DNA of 64,000 nt from Sphingomonas aurantiaca (GCF_003050705.1 NZ_QAOG01000001.1:1-64000); one strand, 5' to 3'; shown: positions 39,202 to 47,070, counted from the first letter of the stretch. Program-made: numbers and translations. Notes: a model not told the origin generated them from the letters alone.

Positions 39202-39534
39202 GTGGGGCAGGCGCTGGTTCGAATCGACGACATGACCGCGGTGAAGGCCGATCTGGCGGCACGAATCGCGGCGATCGACGTCCGAGCCCCCTATTCGCGC
39301 CCCTGCGACATCGCCACCGAGATCGACGCGATCCGCGTGATCGCGCACAGCAACGGGCTGAACCCGGCGGTCACCGTCGCGCATTTCGTCGATTCGGCGC
39401 TGTCGCGCGGCGAGCATGGCGCGCTGGTGCATGGCTGGCTGGCGATCCTGCGCGATGCGGTCGGCTGCGAGCGGCAGGACGTCCAGGCGTGCCACGCGTT
39501 CGCCGCCGCCTGCTCGGTACGACTTGCTGGATAA
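39202..39534 (+). CDS. Hypothetical protein
   Basis: A 110-residue soluble protein of unknown family. It is largely helical by composition, with a segment AIDVRAPYSRPCDIATEIDA and then HSNGLNPAVTVAHFVDSALS. It has three cysteines, two of them near the C-terminus (VGCERQDVQACHAF). The GTG start has AGGAGCGGG upstream. The stop is 3 bases before the GDT1-like gene, so the two are cotranscribed, and it may affect that transporter or simply share its promoter. Confidence 0.7.
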   Translation: MGQALVRIDDMTAVKADLAARIAAIDVRAPYSRPCDIATEIDAIRVIAHSNGLNPAVTVAHFVDSALSRGEHGALVHGWLAILRDAVGCERQDVQACHAFAAACSVRLAG

Positions 39535-39537
39535 TCC

Positions 39538-40104
39538 ATGGACGCATTGATGGCGGCCTTCGTCGCGGCGGCGCTCGCGCAGGTCGGCGATCGCACCGCA
39601 TGGCTCGCCGCGATCCTGTCGGACCGGTATGGCAAACCCGCGCTGGTCATCGCGATGGCGGCGCTCGCCCTGCTCGCCGCCAGCGGGCTCGCCGCCGCGC
39701 TTGGCACCGTGATCGGCCCGAAGCTCGCGCCCAATGCACAGCAGCTGATGCTGGCGCTCGCGTTGCTGCTGCAGGGCGGCGGCGCGTTTTTCCCGGCCAA
39801 GACGCCCGACCGGCTCGATCGCTGGCGAATCGGCGCGGTCGCGACCGCGGTGCTCGGGCTGTTCATCCTCGCGTTCGGCGACGGGGTGCAGTTCATCGTC
39901 CTGACGCTGGCCGCGCGCACGCCCGTCCCCGCGCTGGCCGCGGTCGGCGCGACGATCGGATCGCTGGTCGTGATCGTCCCAGCCGCGCTGATGGGCGAGG
40001 CCGCGTGGCTGAAGCTGCCGCTCAAGCCGCTGCGGATCGCGATCGGCGTGGTGTTCGTGCTCTTCGGCCTCGTCCTCGCGCTCGGCGCATTGCGGCTCGT
40101 CTGA
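39538..40104 (+). CDS. TMEM165/GDT1 (UPF0016) family membrane protein
   Basis: A 188-residue inner-membrane protein with six hydrophobic segments in two related halves. The family motif E-x-G-D-[KR]-[ST] appears as AQVGDRTAWLAAIL in the first half (Gln in place of Glu) and as AFGDGVQFIVLTLA in the second (further decayed). Family members export manganese or exchange calcium for protons. The altered motif makes cation specificity uncertain. It directly follows the 110-residue hypothetical gene. Confidence 0.85.
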   Translation: MDALMAAFVAAALAQVGDRTAWLAAILSDRYGKPALVIAMAALALLAASGLAAALGTVIGPKLAPNAQQLMLALALLLQGGGAFFPAKTPDRLDRWRIGAVATAVLGLFILAFGDGVQFIVLTLAARTPVPALAAVGATIGSLVVIVPAALMGEAAWLKLPLKPLRIAIGVVFVLFGLVLALGALRLV

Positions 40105-40157
40105 CCCGAGCCGGGCGCTCGACCGCTGCGCTGTGCCGGTCCGATCGTTACGGATCA

Positions 40158-40183
40158 GGAACCAAGTGGTTGCAACGCCGGTT
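40158..40183 (+). promoter_or_regulatory. Possible EcfG-type (general stress) promoter
   Basis: GGAAC at 40158-40162 and GTT at 40181-40183 are separated by 18 bases, close to the GGAAC-N17/18-GTT pattern of alphaproteobacterial EcfG sigma factors. A transcript from here would have a leader of about 25 bases before the DUF1328 start. The -10 element reads CGGTTG instead of the ideal CGTT, so this is a candidate only. Confidence 0.45.
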
Positions 40184-40212
40184 GAGTGACCCTTACCAAA
40201 TAGGAGGCCGTC

Positions 40213-40398
40213 ATGCTGAAGCTCGCAATCACCTTTCTCGTCATCGGCGCCGTGCTCGCTTTGCTCGGCTTCGGCGGCATCGGCGGGGCGTTCATCGGCA
40301 TCGCCAAGATCCTGTTCTTCATCGCGATCGCGCTGTTCGTGATCTTCCTCGTGCTCGGCCTGCTCGCGGGCAAGGGGATCAAGAACGCGATCGACTGA
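40213..40398 (+). CDS. DUF1328 small membrane protein
   Basis: A 61-residue protein with two hydrophobic helices: [20 protein letters not shown] and [20 protein letters not shown], joined by a glycine-rich turn. This is the DUF1328 family, small inner-membrane proteins often induced by stress. AGGAGG lies at good distance before the ATG. It stands alone between an EcfG-like promoter candidate and a strong terminator. Confidence 0.92.
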   Translation: MLKLAITFLVIGAVLALLGFGGIGGAFIGIAKILFFIAIALFVIFLVLGLLAGKGIKNAID

Positions 40399-40422
40399 CG
40401 CGCCTCGCTTCGATCGCCCCAT

Positions 40423-40458
40423 AACGACCGTCGCCGGATCCTCCGGCGGCGGTCGTTT
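40423..40458 (+). terminator. Rho-independent terminator of the DUF1328 gene
   Basis: AACGACCGTCGCCGG pairs with CCGGCGGCGGTCGTT around a 5-base loop, ending in TTT. It lies 25 bases past the stop. Confidence 0.88.
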
Positions 40459-40499
40459 CGTGTCTGCATCCCTTCGGGTGGCATGCGCGTTCAACGACG

Positions 40500-42092
40500 A
40501 TGCATGCCTTTGCCGCCCTGCTCGACTCGCTCACCTACACCCGGTCGCGCAACGCGAAGTTGAAGCTGATCGCGGATTACCTGCGCGCGACGCCCGATCC
40601 AGACCGTGGCTGGGCGATGGCGGCGCTGACCGGTGATCTCGATCTCAAGGGCGTGAAGTCGGCGGTGATCCGCGGGTTGATCGAGGAACGCGTCGATCCG
40701 GTGCTGTTCCGGATGAGCCGCGATTATGTCGGCGATACCGCGGAGACGGTAGCGCTGCTCTGGCCCGAACCGACGGTTCCGGTCGATCCCGCTCCCCTGT
40801 CGATCACCGACGTGGTCGAGCGACTGGCGGCGTTGTCGCGCGCGGATGCCCCCGCCGCGCTGGCCGACATGCTCGACCGGTCGGATGCCGAGGAGCGGTT
40901 CGCGCTGCTCAAGATGGCGACGGGCGCGCTGCGGATCGGCGTGTCGGCGCGGCTGGCGAAGACCGCGCTCGCGGATGCGTTCGGGCTCGATGTCGATGCG
41001 GTCGAGGAGGTGTGGCACGGGCTCGATGCGCCGTATCCGAGCCTGTTTGCCTGGGCCGAGGGGACGGGCGAGCAGCCGACGCCCGCCGATGTGCCGGTGT
41101 TCCGGCCGTTCATGCTCGCGCATGGCCTGGAGGATCTGCGCGTCGATCTGGCCGACTATGCCGCCGAGTGGAAATGGGACGGGATCCGCGTGCAGATCGT
41201 TCATGTCGCTGGGGAGACGCGGCTCTACAGCCGCACCGGGGACGACGTGACCGCCAGCTTCCCCGAGATCGCGGCCGCGTTCCGGACGCCGGGGACGGTC
41301 GATGGCGAGCTGCTGGTGAAGGGCGAGCATCAGGGCGGCACGCTGGAGGATGGCGGCGGTGCGGCCAGCTTCAACGCGCTCCAGCAGCGGCTGGGGCGCA
41401 AGACCGTGTCGGCGAAAATGCTGGCGGAGTATCCCGCGTTCGTGCGGCTCTACGACCTGCTGATCGATGGTGAGGAGGATCTGCGGCCGCTGCCGTGGAC
41501 CGAGCGCCGTGCGCGGCTGGAGGCGTTCGTGCCGCAGCTCGATGGCGAGCGGTTCGATCTGAGCCTGGTGATCGAGGCGGACGACTTCACCGCGCTCGAG
41601 GCGATTCGCGCCACCGCACGCGACGCGGCGATCGAGGGCGTGATGCTCAAGCGGCGCGACTCGCCGTATGTCGGCGGGCGTCGTGCGGGGCTCTGGTACA
41701 AATGGAAGCGCGATCCACTGACCGCCGATTGCGTGATGATGTATGCGCAGCGTGGCTCGGGGCGGCGATCGTCCTATTATTCGGACTATACGTTCGGCTG
41801 CTGGACCGAGGAAGGCGAGCTGCTCCCCGTCGGGAAAGCCTATTCGGGGATCACCGACGAGGAGCTGAAGATGCTCGACAGCTTCGTGCGCAACCATACG
41901 CAGAACCGGTTCGGGCCGGTGCGCGAGGTGGAGAAGACGCTGGTACTCGAGATCGCGTTCGATTCGCTGCATGATTCGAAGCGGCACAAATCGGGCGTGG
42001 CGATGCGCTTTCCGCGGATCGCGCGGATTCGGACCGACAAGCCCGCGGCAGAAGCCGACCGGATCGAAACGCTGAAGCGGATGATTACGTAA
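40500..42092 (+). CDS. ATP-dependent DNA ligase (cisplatin damage response type)
   Basis: A 530-residue ligase. The adenylation motif KxDG is in AAEWKWDGIRVQIVH, with Lys225 as the nucleophile. Motif IIIa-type sequence is VRLYDLLIDGEED, motif IV is EGVMLKRRDSPYVGGRR and motif V is LWYKWKRDPLTADCVMM. About 200 residues of N-terminal helical domain precede the core, and an OB domain follows. It is the ligase of the conserved set ligase, MBL exonuclease, DEXH helicase and PdeM; the other three are at 51.5, 53.4 and 60.8 kb. The set is associated with DNA damage response, with details not settled. Confidence 0.95.
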   Translation: MHAFAALLDSLTYTRSRNAKLKLIADYLRATPDPDRGWAMAALTGDLDLKGVKSAVIRGLIEERVDPVLFRMSRDYVGDTAETVALLWPEPTVPVDPAPLSITDVVERLAALSRADAPAALADMLDRSDAEERFALLKMATGALRIGVSARLAKTALADAFGLDVDAVEEVWHGLDAPYPSLFAWAEGTGEQPTPADVPVFRPFMLAHGLEDLRVDLADYAAEWKWDGIRVQIVHVAGETRLYSRTGDDVTASFPEIAAAFRTPGTVDGELLVKGEHQGGTLEDGGGAASFNALQQRLGRKTVSAKMLAEYPAFVRLYDLLIDGEEDLRPLPWTERRARLEAFVPQLDGERFDLSLVIEADDFTALEAIRATARDAAIEGVMLKRRDSPYVGGRRAGLWYKWKRDPLTADCVMMYAQRGSGRRSSYYSDYTFGCWTEEGELLPVGKAYSGITDEELKMLDSFVRNHTQNRFGPVREVEKTLVLEIAFDSLHDSKRHKSGVAMRFPRIARIRTDKPAAEADRIETLKRMIT

Positions 42093-42163
42093 TCCGTGTG
42101 TCATCGAAGCGGGCGGCATAGCAGGGTATCGCCGCCGATCTTGGCGAGCGTGAGGATGGTCCG

Positions 42164-42937
42164 GTGAATACAACGAAGCATCCCCGCACGGCGGCGGCAC
42201 GACGGTGGCGGCGTGGCGCATGGGTAAGCGGCATCCTGTCCGCGATCGTCGTGCTGTTCGTCTATCTCGCGGGCTATTTCGACCGCGATCCGGTGCATGT
42301 GTATCCGGCGATCGGCGTCCGCGCGTCGGGCGCGCCGCCGATCGCGGTGGTCAATTTCTCGGGCGACATGGGGTTGCGATTTCTGCTCGGCGCATCGACC
42401 TCGCGTGGGCTGACCGAGCATGGGATTCCGGTCGTCGGGATCACCACGCCGGCCCTGTTCGCGCGCCATCGGACGCGGGGGGAACTCGATGCGATCGTTG
42501 CGGACGGGGTTCGCGCGGCGCTGGCGCGGACCGGGGCGAAGCGGGTGGTGGTGATGGGCCAGTCCTACGGCGCGGACATCGTCCAGACCGGGCTGGCGGA
42601 CCTGCCTTCGTCGCTGCGGCCGCGTGTCGCGGGGATTGTGTTGATCCTGCCGGGGGACACGGTGTTCTACCGCGCGGATCCGTCGGGTCTTCTCTACGAT
42701 CATGGGACGCCCGACAGCATGGGGGTGACGACGGGCAACCGGCTCGATTGGGCGCCGCTCACGTGCATCTACGGGGTCGAGGAAACCGACAGCCTGTGTC
42801 CGTTGCTGAGCGTGGCTGGCGTGCGGAAGGTCGGGATGCCTGGGGGGCATAACATCCATCATGATGCGGATGGGCTGCTGGGGCATGTGCTGGCGGCGAT
42901 CGCGGCGGTGGCGCCGGGGGCGAAGCGCGGGTTTTGA
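42164..42937 (+). CDS. AcvB/VirJ family protein
   Basis: A 257-residue alpha/beta-hydrolase-like protein. A basic N-terminus (AARRWRRGAW) precedes one hydrophobic helix (VSGILSAIVVLFVYLAGYF), so the rest is probably periplasmic. The nucleophile elbow is VVMGQSYGADIV. The VirJ signature LTCIYGVEETDSLCP and the histidine in GMPGGHNIHHDADGL are present. VirJ/AcvB proteins hydrolyse lysyl-phosphatidylglycerol and affect virulence and acid tolerance in Agrobacterium. The start is GTG with GAGGATGG upstream. No lpiA/mprF-type synthase is in the window. Confidence 0.88.
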   Translation: MNTTKHPRTAAARRWRRGAWVSGILSAIVVLFVYLAGYFDRDPVHVYPAIGVRASGAPPIAVVNFSGDMGLRFLLGASTSRGLTEHGIPVVGITTPALFARHRTRGELDAIVADGVRAALARTGAKRVVVMGQSYGADIVQTGLADLPSSLRPRVAGIVLILPGDTVFYRADPSGLLYDHGTPDSMGVTTGNRLDWAPLTCIYGVEETDSLCPLLSVAGVRKVGMPGGHNIHHDADGLLGHVLAAIAAVAPGAKRGF

Positions 42938-42959
42938 GGGGGCGCTGGCCTGTGTTTGG

Positions 42960-43024
42960 GTCCCCGACGCTGGCAGCGGAATCACCCCACACGTGGATAC
43001 CCCAGCTTTCGCTGGGGTGACGGG
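42960..43024. repeat. Family A repeat, degenerate
   Basis: The right arm is intact (ACCCCAGCTTTCGCTGGGGT plus GACGGG), while the left arm is decayed (CCCCGACGCTGGCAGCGG). It lies just before the perfect palindrome at 43097. Confidence 0.75.
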
Positions 43025-43096
43025 AAAGGCGGAGTGACGGACGAGGTGCGGGGACGGGATTAGGATGTGGCAGGGTGGCACGTCCCGGGTCCCGAC

Positions 43097-43155
43097 CTTG
43101 TTCTCCCGCGAAGGCGGGAGTCCAGACTGGACTCCCGCCTTCGCGGGAGAACAAG
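43097..43155. repeat. Perfect 59-base palindrome (family F)
   Basis: A 29-base arm beginning CTTGTTCTCCCGCGAAGGCG is followed by one central base and its exact reverse complement. It has no internal spacer, in contrast to the other family F copies, and ends 28 bases before the glutaminyl cyclotransferase stop. Confidence 0.95.
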
Positions 43156-43182
43156 GGGGTAGCGGAGCGCGCCAGCGGCGGC

Positions 43183-44007
43183 TTAGCGCGGGGTGTTGAT
43201 CTTTATCTCGAACAGCGTGGGCCAGTATTTGCCCGTCACGAACAGACGGTCGGCCTTGGCGTCCCAGGCGATGCCGTTGAGCACCGCCTCGCGGTCGGTC
43301 GCGGCGATCTCGGCGACCAGGGGGCGGAGGTCGATGATTGCGGTCACCTTGCCCGTGGCGGGATCGATGCGGACCAGGAAGCCGGTGTGCCAGACATTGG
43401 CGAGCACCGCGCCGTGGACATATTCGAGCTCGTTGATGTCGCGTAAGGGCCGCCCGTCGATCGTCACCGCGACCCGGCTGCGTTCCGCCAGCGTCAGCGG
43501 GTCGCGCAGGATCAGGCTGTCGCTGCCGTCGGACTGGATGAAGCCGCGGGAGTCGCTGGTCAGCCCCCAGCCCTCGCCGGTGTAGCGGTTCCGGCCCTTC
43601 GGCTTCAGCGTGCGGACGTCCCAGCGATGCGCGATGCCGTCATGCCAGGTGAGGCTGACGAGCTGGTCCTTCCACAAAGCGAGCCCCTCGCCGAACTGCG
43701 CGGGATCGATTCGCGCCCTGGCGAGGATCTTGCCATCGGCGAGCGAGACGCGGCGAACGTCGGATTGCCGCTCCTGCCCCGTGCTCTCGTACAGCGCGCC
43801 GTCGTGCCAGAGCAGGCCTTCGGTAAACGCGGTACGATCATGCGGATAGCGCGCAACGATCGTCGCGGACAGCATCGGCACGCGCGCGTCCGGCGCCGCG
43901 GCCGCCTGCACGCGGGCGGGCGCTGCCGACGACAGCACCGACGATGAAACGAGAACGGCCGGCCCCGCAAAAGCGAGGCCGGCCGCGATCGTTATCCTAC
44001 CAAACAT
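43183..44007 (-). CDS. Glutaminyl-peptide cyclotransferase (Glu_cyclase_2 family), secreted
   Basis: A 274-residue precursor of the plant-type glutaminyl cyclase family (PF05096), which forms N-terminal pyroglutamate. Motifs: ARYPHDRTAFTEGLLWHDGA with LYESTGQERQSDVRRVSL, then ELEYVHGAVLANVWHTGFLV and NGIAWDAKADRLFVTGKYWP, all part of a five-bladed propeller. A long signal-like N-terminus (MFGRITIAAGLAFAGPAVLV) is present. That region overlaps a strong hairpin (43956-43985), so the true start could be lower down. It follows the cold-shock gene by 34 bases. Confidence 0.9.
   Translation of the reverse strand: MFGRITIAAGLAFAGPAVLVSSSVLSSAAPARVQAAAAPDARVPMLSATIVARYPHDRTAFTEGLLWHDGALYESTGQERQSDVRRVSLADGKILARARIDPAQFGEGLALWKDQLVSLTWHDGIAHRWDVRTLKPKGRNRYTGEGWGLTSDSRGFIQSDGSDSLILRDPLTLAERSRVAVTIDGRPLRDINELEYVHGAVLANVWHTGFLVRIDPATGKVTAIIDLRPLVAEIAATDREAVLNGIAWDAKADRLFVTGKYWPTLFEIKINTPR
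43956..43985 (-). terminator. Hairpin inside the cyclotransferase 5' coding region
   Basis: CGGCCGGCC and GGCCGGCCG, 9-base perfect arms, around a 12-base loop, followed on the minus strand by TTCTCGTTTC. It begins about 55 bases past the stop of the cold-shock gene, where that gene's terminator would be expected, but it lies within the signal-peptide codons of the next gene. Confidence 0.5.
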
Positions 44008-44041
44008 GGTATGGATCAGCGTTCTGCTTCAGTCAGCTGGA

Positions 44042-44890
44042 TCAGCCGCCTGCGCTCAGGTTCACCGCTGCGTACTTGCCGCGACGATCGACCTCGAGCT
44101 CGAACTCGAGCTTGTCGCCCTCGTTCAGCGTCGCCATGCCGGCGCGCTCAACGGCCGAGATGTGGACGAATGCGTCAGGCTGTCCGTCGTCGCGCTGGAT
44201 GAAGCCGAAGCCCTTCATCGCGTTGAAGAACTTGACCGTACCGGTTGCCTTCTCGCCGGTGAGCTGACGCTGTGCGCCACCACCGTCACGGTCACCACCA
44301 CGGGGTGCACCCGGGCCGGCATCACGGTCACGCGGCGGGCCGCGATCGGTGACGGCCATCGGCTCGCCGTCGATCTTGAGGTCGGTTGCCGAGATACGGC
44401 CACCGCGATCGACGAGCGTGAAGCCGAGCGGCTGACCCTCTGCGAGCGCGACCATGCCGGCCTGCTCGACAGCGCTGATGTGGACGAACACGTCCTCGCC
44501 GCCGTCATCGCGAACGACGAAGCCAAAGCCCTTCTGCGCGTTGAAGAACTTTACGACACCGGTGCCTTCGCCGACGACCTGGGGAGGCATGCCGCGACCA
44601 CCGCCGCCGCCGCCACCGCCCGAGAAGCCGCCGCCACCGCCGCCGCCGCGGTAACCACCGCCGCCACCGCCGCCGCCGCCGAAGCTGCTGCCGCCGCCGT
44701 AGCTGCTGCCACCGCCGCCACCGTAGCTCGAACCGCCGCCGCCGCCATAGCTGTTGCCGCCGCCGAACCGGTCGCCGCCGCCACCAAAGCTGCTGCCGCC
44801 GCCGAACTCGTTGTCGCCGCCGCCGAAGCTGTCGCGCTTATCGCGGCCACGCCCGCCACGGTTCCCGCGGCCACCTTTATCGAAACCCAT
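44042..44890 (-). CDS. Two-domain cold-shock protein with glycine-rich N-terminus
   Basis: A 282-residue protein. Residues 1-100 are low-complexity, with RGRGRDKRD-type basic stretches and repeats of FGGG, SYGGGGG and SSYGGG. Two cold-shock domains follow, at about 109-174 (GTGVVKFFNAQKGFGFVVRD, then DVFVHISAVEQAG) and about 215-280 (ATGTVKFFNAMKGFGFIQRD, then DAFVHISAVERAG). Both keep the RNP1 and RNP2 nucleic-acid-binding motifs. It is likely an RNA chaperone. The linker between the domains is Arg/Asp/Gly-rich. The start is the ATG where the RNA-binding head begins; the open frame continues upstream without similarity. Confidence 0.92.
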   Translation of the reverse strand: MGFDKGGRGNRGGRGRDKRDSFGGGDNEFGGGSSFGGGGDRFGGGNSYGGGGGSSYGGGGGSSYGGGSSFGGGGGGGGGYRGGGGGGGFSGGGGGGGGRGMPPQVVGEGTGVVKFFNAQKGFGFVVRDDGGEDVFVHISAVEQAGMVALAEGQPLGFTLVDRGGRISATDLKIDGEPMAVTDRGPPRDRDAGPGAPRGGDRDGGGAQRQLTGEKATGTVKFFNAMKGFGFIQRDDGQPDAFVHISAVERAGMATLNEGDKLEFELEVDRRGKYAAVNLSAGG

Positions 44891-45194
44891 AAGCTCTGTT
44901 CGTCTTCCCGGTTCGCCCGCAAATTTCTCAAAACCCTTGTGCCGGACGACGAACGCGGGTTTTCCAGCGCGAAACCTTTTGCGCCTTGAGGGGACCCTTA
45001 GCGCAAAATACAAGCGGTCGCGAATAGAATCTGATGCGGCGGCCAGCGAATTGGACCGATACTGACGCAAGTGTCGCTTGTGCGCCACGGCTCGTCGCAC
45101 CCGCGCCGGGCGAGCCATCTTATTGCCCGATTCCGTACGGCAGCGCATGACAGAGCCATTGAGCGTTCAGCCGCGGGCCGCTACGGCCACGGTC
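44891..45194. other. Divergent region between the cold-shock gene and rnd
   Basis: No gene supported in these 304 bases. The part nearest the cold-shock gene is AT-richer than average (45000-45060), which would suit its promoter and a leader of 100 bases or more; long leaders are common in cold-shock mRNAs. An ATG at 45147 is an alternative upstream start for the RNase D gene. Confidence 0.6.
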
Positions 45195-45815
45195 ATGACA
45201 GTTTATCTCCACGAAGGCGACATCCCCGCCGATCTGTTCGCGGCGGGCGCCGCGATCGCCGTCGATACCGAGACGATGGGTCTCATCACCCCGCGCGACC
45301 GGCTGTGCCTGGTCCAGCTGTCCGATGGCGGCCCCGACGAGCATCTCGTCCGCTTCGCCGCGGGCGCCGGCTATGACGCCCCCAATTTGAAGGCGCTGCT
45401 GGCCGACCCGGCCCGCGTTAAACTGTACCATTTCGGACGATTCGATATCGCCGCGGTCCAGCATTATCTCGGCGTCGTCGCGGCGCCGGTCTATTGCACC
45501 AAGATCGCCTCGCGGCTGGTGCGGACCTATACCGATCGCCACGGCCTGAAGGAGTTGGTCCGCGAACTGCTCGGCCAGGACATCTCGAAGCAGCAGCAAT
45601 CGTCCGACTGGGGCAGCCCCGAGCTGTCGGACGCGCAGAAGGATTATGCCGCGTCCGACGTTCGCTTCCTCCACCGGTTGCGGACCGAGCTCGACAAGCG
45701 GCTGATCCGCGAAGGCCGGATGGAGCTCGCGCAGGCGTGCTTCGACTTCCTGCCGACCCGCGCCGCGCTCGATCTCGCCGGCTGGCCCGAAATCGACATC
45801 TTCGCGCACGCATGA
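45195..45815 (+). CDS. Ribonuclease D-type 3'-5' exonuclease
   Basis: A 206-residue DEDD exonuclease without the HRDC domains of full-length RNase D. Exo I is AIAVDTETMGL, Exo II is VKLYHFGRFDIAAVQHYLG and Exo III is LSDAQKDYAASDVRFLHRLR. This short form is typical upstream of the lptC genes in sphingomonads. It probably trims structured RNAs. I chose the ATG at 45195 (MTVYLHEGD). Its stop overlaps the lptC start. Confidence 0.93.
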   Translation: MTVYLHEGDIPADLFAAGAAIAVDTETMGLITPRDRLCLVQLSDGGPDEHLVRFAAGAGYDAPNLKALLADPARVKLYHFGRFDIAAVQHYLGVVAAPVYCTKIASRLVRTYTDRHGLKELVRELLGQDISKQQQSSDWGSPELSDAQKDYAASDVRFLHRLRTELDKRLIREGRMELAQACFDFLPTRAALDLAGWPEIDIFAHA

Positions 45816-46468
45816 CGCAGATGCCGCCGCCCTCTCCGGTAGCCCGCCGCGCACGCACTGCGCGGCAGGACTGGGCCGCGCCCGGCGGCAGCCATGATCG
45901 CTTCGTGGCGATCGCGCGCGTCGCGCTGCCGACCGCGATCGGCGTGCTGGCGGCGTTCCTGGTGATGGCGCCGCTGACCGCGGGCGGCGACGTGTCGTTC
46001 CTGCTCGACAAGAACAAGGTCGACGTCGCGCAGGAGCGGATGAAGATCCAGGCGGCACGCTATCGCGGCGAGGATGCCAAGGGACAGGCGTTCACGCTCG
46101 ACGCCGCCTCCGCGATCCAGAAGAGCTCGGCCGAGCCGATCGTCCAGCTCAACCAGCTCGCCGCGCAGATCCAGCTGACCGACGGCCCCGCCAATATCAA
46201 GGCGAACACCGGTCGGTACGACATGGACACCGAGAAGGTGCAGCTGTTCGGTCCGCTCAACGCGACCGCGGCGGGCGGCTACGACCTGAAGACCACCAAC
46301 GCGACGATCGACATGAAGGCGCGCACGCTCGAAAGCGGCGGGGCGGCGACCGGCACCGTGCAGCAGGGCACGTTCAGCGCGAACAAGCTGCGCGCGAACC
46401 TGGAAGAGCGCACCGTGACGCTCGATGGCAATGCCCGCTTGCGGATCATCCCCAGAGGGCCGAAATAA
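45812..46468 (+). CDS. lptC: LPS export ABC transporter periplasmic protein LptC
   Basis: LptC links the inner-membrane LptBFG transporter to LptA and passes LPS across the periplasm. The 218-residue protein has a basic N-terminus, one membrane helix (ARVALPTAIGVLAAFLVMAP), and a beta-jellyroll with RYRGEDAKGQAFTLDAASAI and ANTGRYDMDTEKVQLFGPLN. The start overlaps the stop of the RNase gene (ATGA). lptA begins 5 bases after its stop. Confidence 0.93.
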   Translation: MTQMPPPSPVARRARTARQDWAAPGGSHDRFVAIARVALPTAIGVLAAFLVMAPLTAGGDVSFLLDKNKVDVAQERMKIQAARYRGEDAKGQAFTLDAASAIQKSSAEPIVQLNQLAAQIQLTDGPANIKANTGRYDMDTEKVQLFGPLNATAAGGYDLKTTNATIDMKARTLESGGAATGTVQQGTFSANKLRANLEERTVTLDGNARLRIIPRGPK

Positions 46469-46473
46469 CAGCC

Positions 46474-47031
46474 ATGCGCGTCCCCCATATTCTTGCCACC
46501 CGCGTCGTTGTCGGCGTGTCCGCGGTTCTGCTGTCGTCGACCGCGGTCGCGCAGCAATCGCACAATTCGAACGCCCCGATCGATTTCGGCGCGGATCATA
46601 TCGAGTTGCAGGACAAGGCGAATCGCGCCGTGCTGTCGGGCAACGTCGCGGTCAAGCAGGCCGAGATGACGCTCAACTCGGCGCGGATGACGGTGGCCTA
46701 TACGGGCCAGGTGATTGGCGGAAACCCGCAGGTCTCGCGGCTCGACGCATCGGGCGGCGTGACGGTGCGGCGCCCCGACCAGACCGCCAAGAGCCAGTAC
46801 GCGATCTACGACCTCAACAAGCGCGTGATCACGATGCTCGGTGCGGTGACGCTGAACCAGGGCGGCAACGTCGTGAATGGCGGCCGGCTGACGATGAATC
46901 TCGACACGGGTCGCGCGGTCATCGACGGCTCGTCGGTCGGCGGCAGCACCGGGGCGACCACCGGTGGCGGCACCGTGACTCAGTCGGGCGGTCGCGTGAC
47001 CGGCACCTTCTCCGTCCCCAAGCGCAACTGA
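46474..47031 (+). CDS. lptA: LPS transport periplasmic protein LptA
   Basis: A 185-residue precursor with a signal peptide (TRVVVGVSAVLLSSTAVAQQ). The OstA/LptA domain follows: PIDFGADHIELQDKANRAVL, SGNVAVKQAEMTLNSARMTV and YDLNKRVITMLGAVTLNQGG. LptA forms the periplasmic bridge between LptC and the outer-membrane LptD. A Gly/Thr-rich tail (SSVGGSTGATTGGGT) precedes the last basic residues. It lies between lptC and lptB. Confidence 0.93.
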   Translation: MRVPHILATRVVVGVSAVLLSSTAVAQQSHNSNAPIDFGADHIELQDKANRAVLSGNVAVKQAEMTLNSARMTVAYTGQVIGGNPQVSRLDASGGVTVRRPDQTAKSQYAIYDLNKRVITMLGAVTLNQGGNVVNGGRLTMNLDTGRAVIDGSSVGGSTGATTGGGTVTQSGGRVTGTFSVPKRN

Positions 47032-47039
47032 CGCATCGG

Positions 47040-47070
47040 CATGCCGCGGGGGCTTCCCTCCGGCGGCATG
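47040..47070 (+). other. Hairpin between lptA and lptB
   Basis: CATGCCGC and GCGGCATG pair around about 15 bases that can also pair partly. It sits in the 132-base gap between lptA and lptB and may limit read-through or protect the lptA 3' end. There is no T-run, so it is not a clear terminator. Confidence 0.4.
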
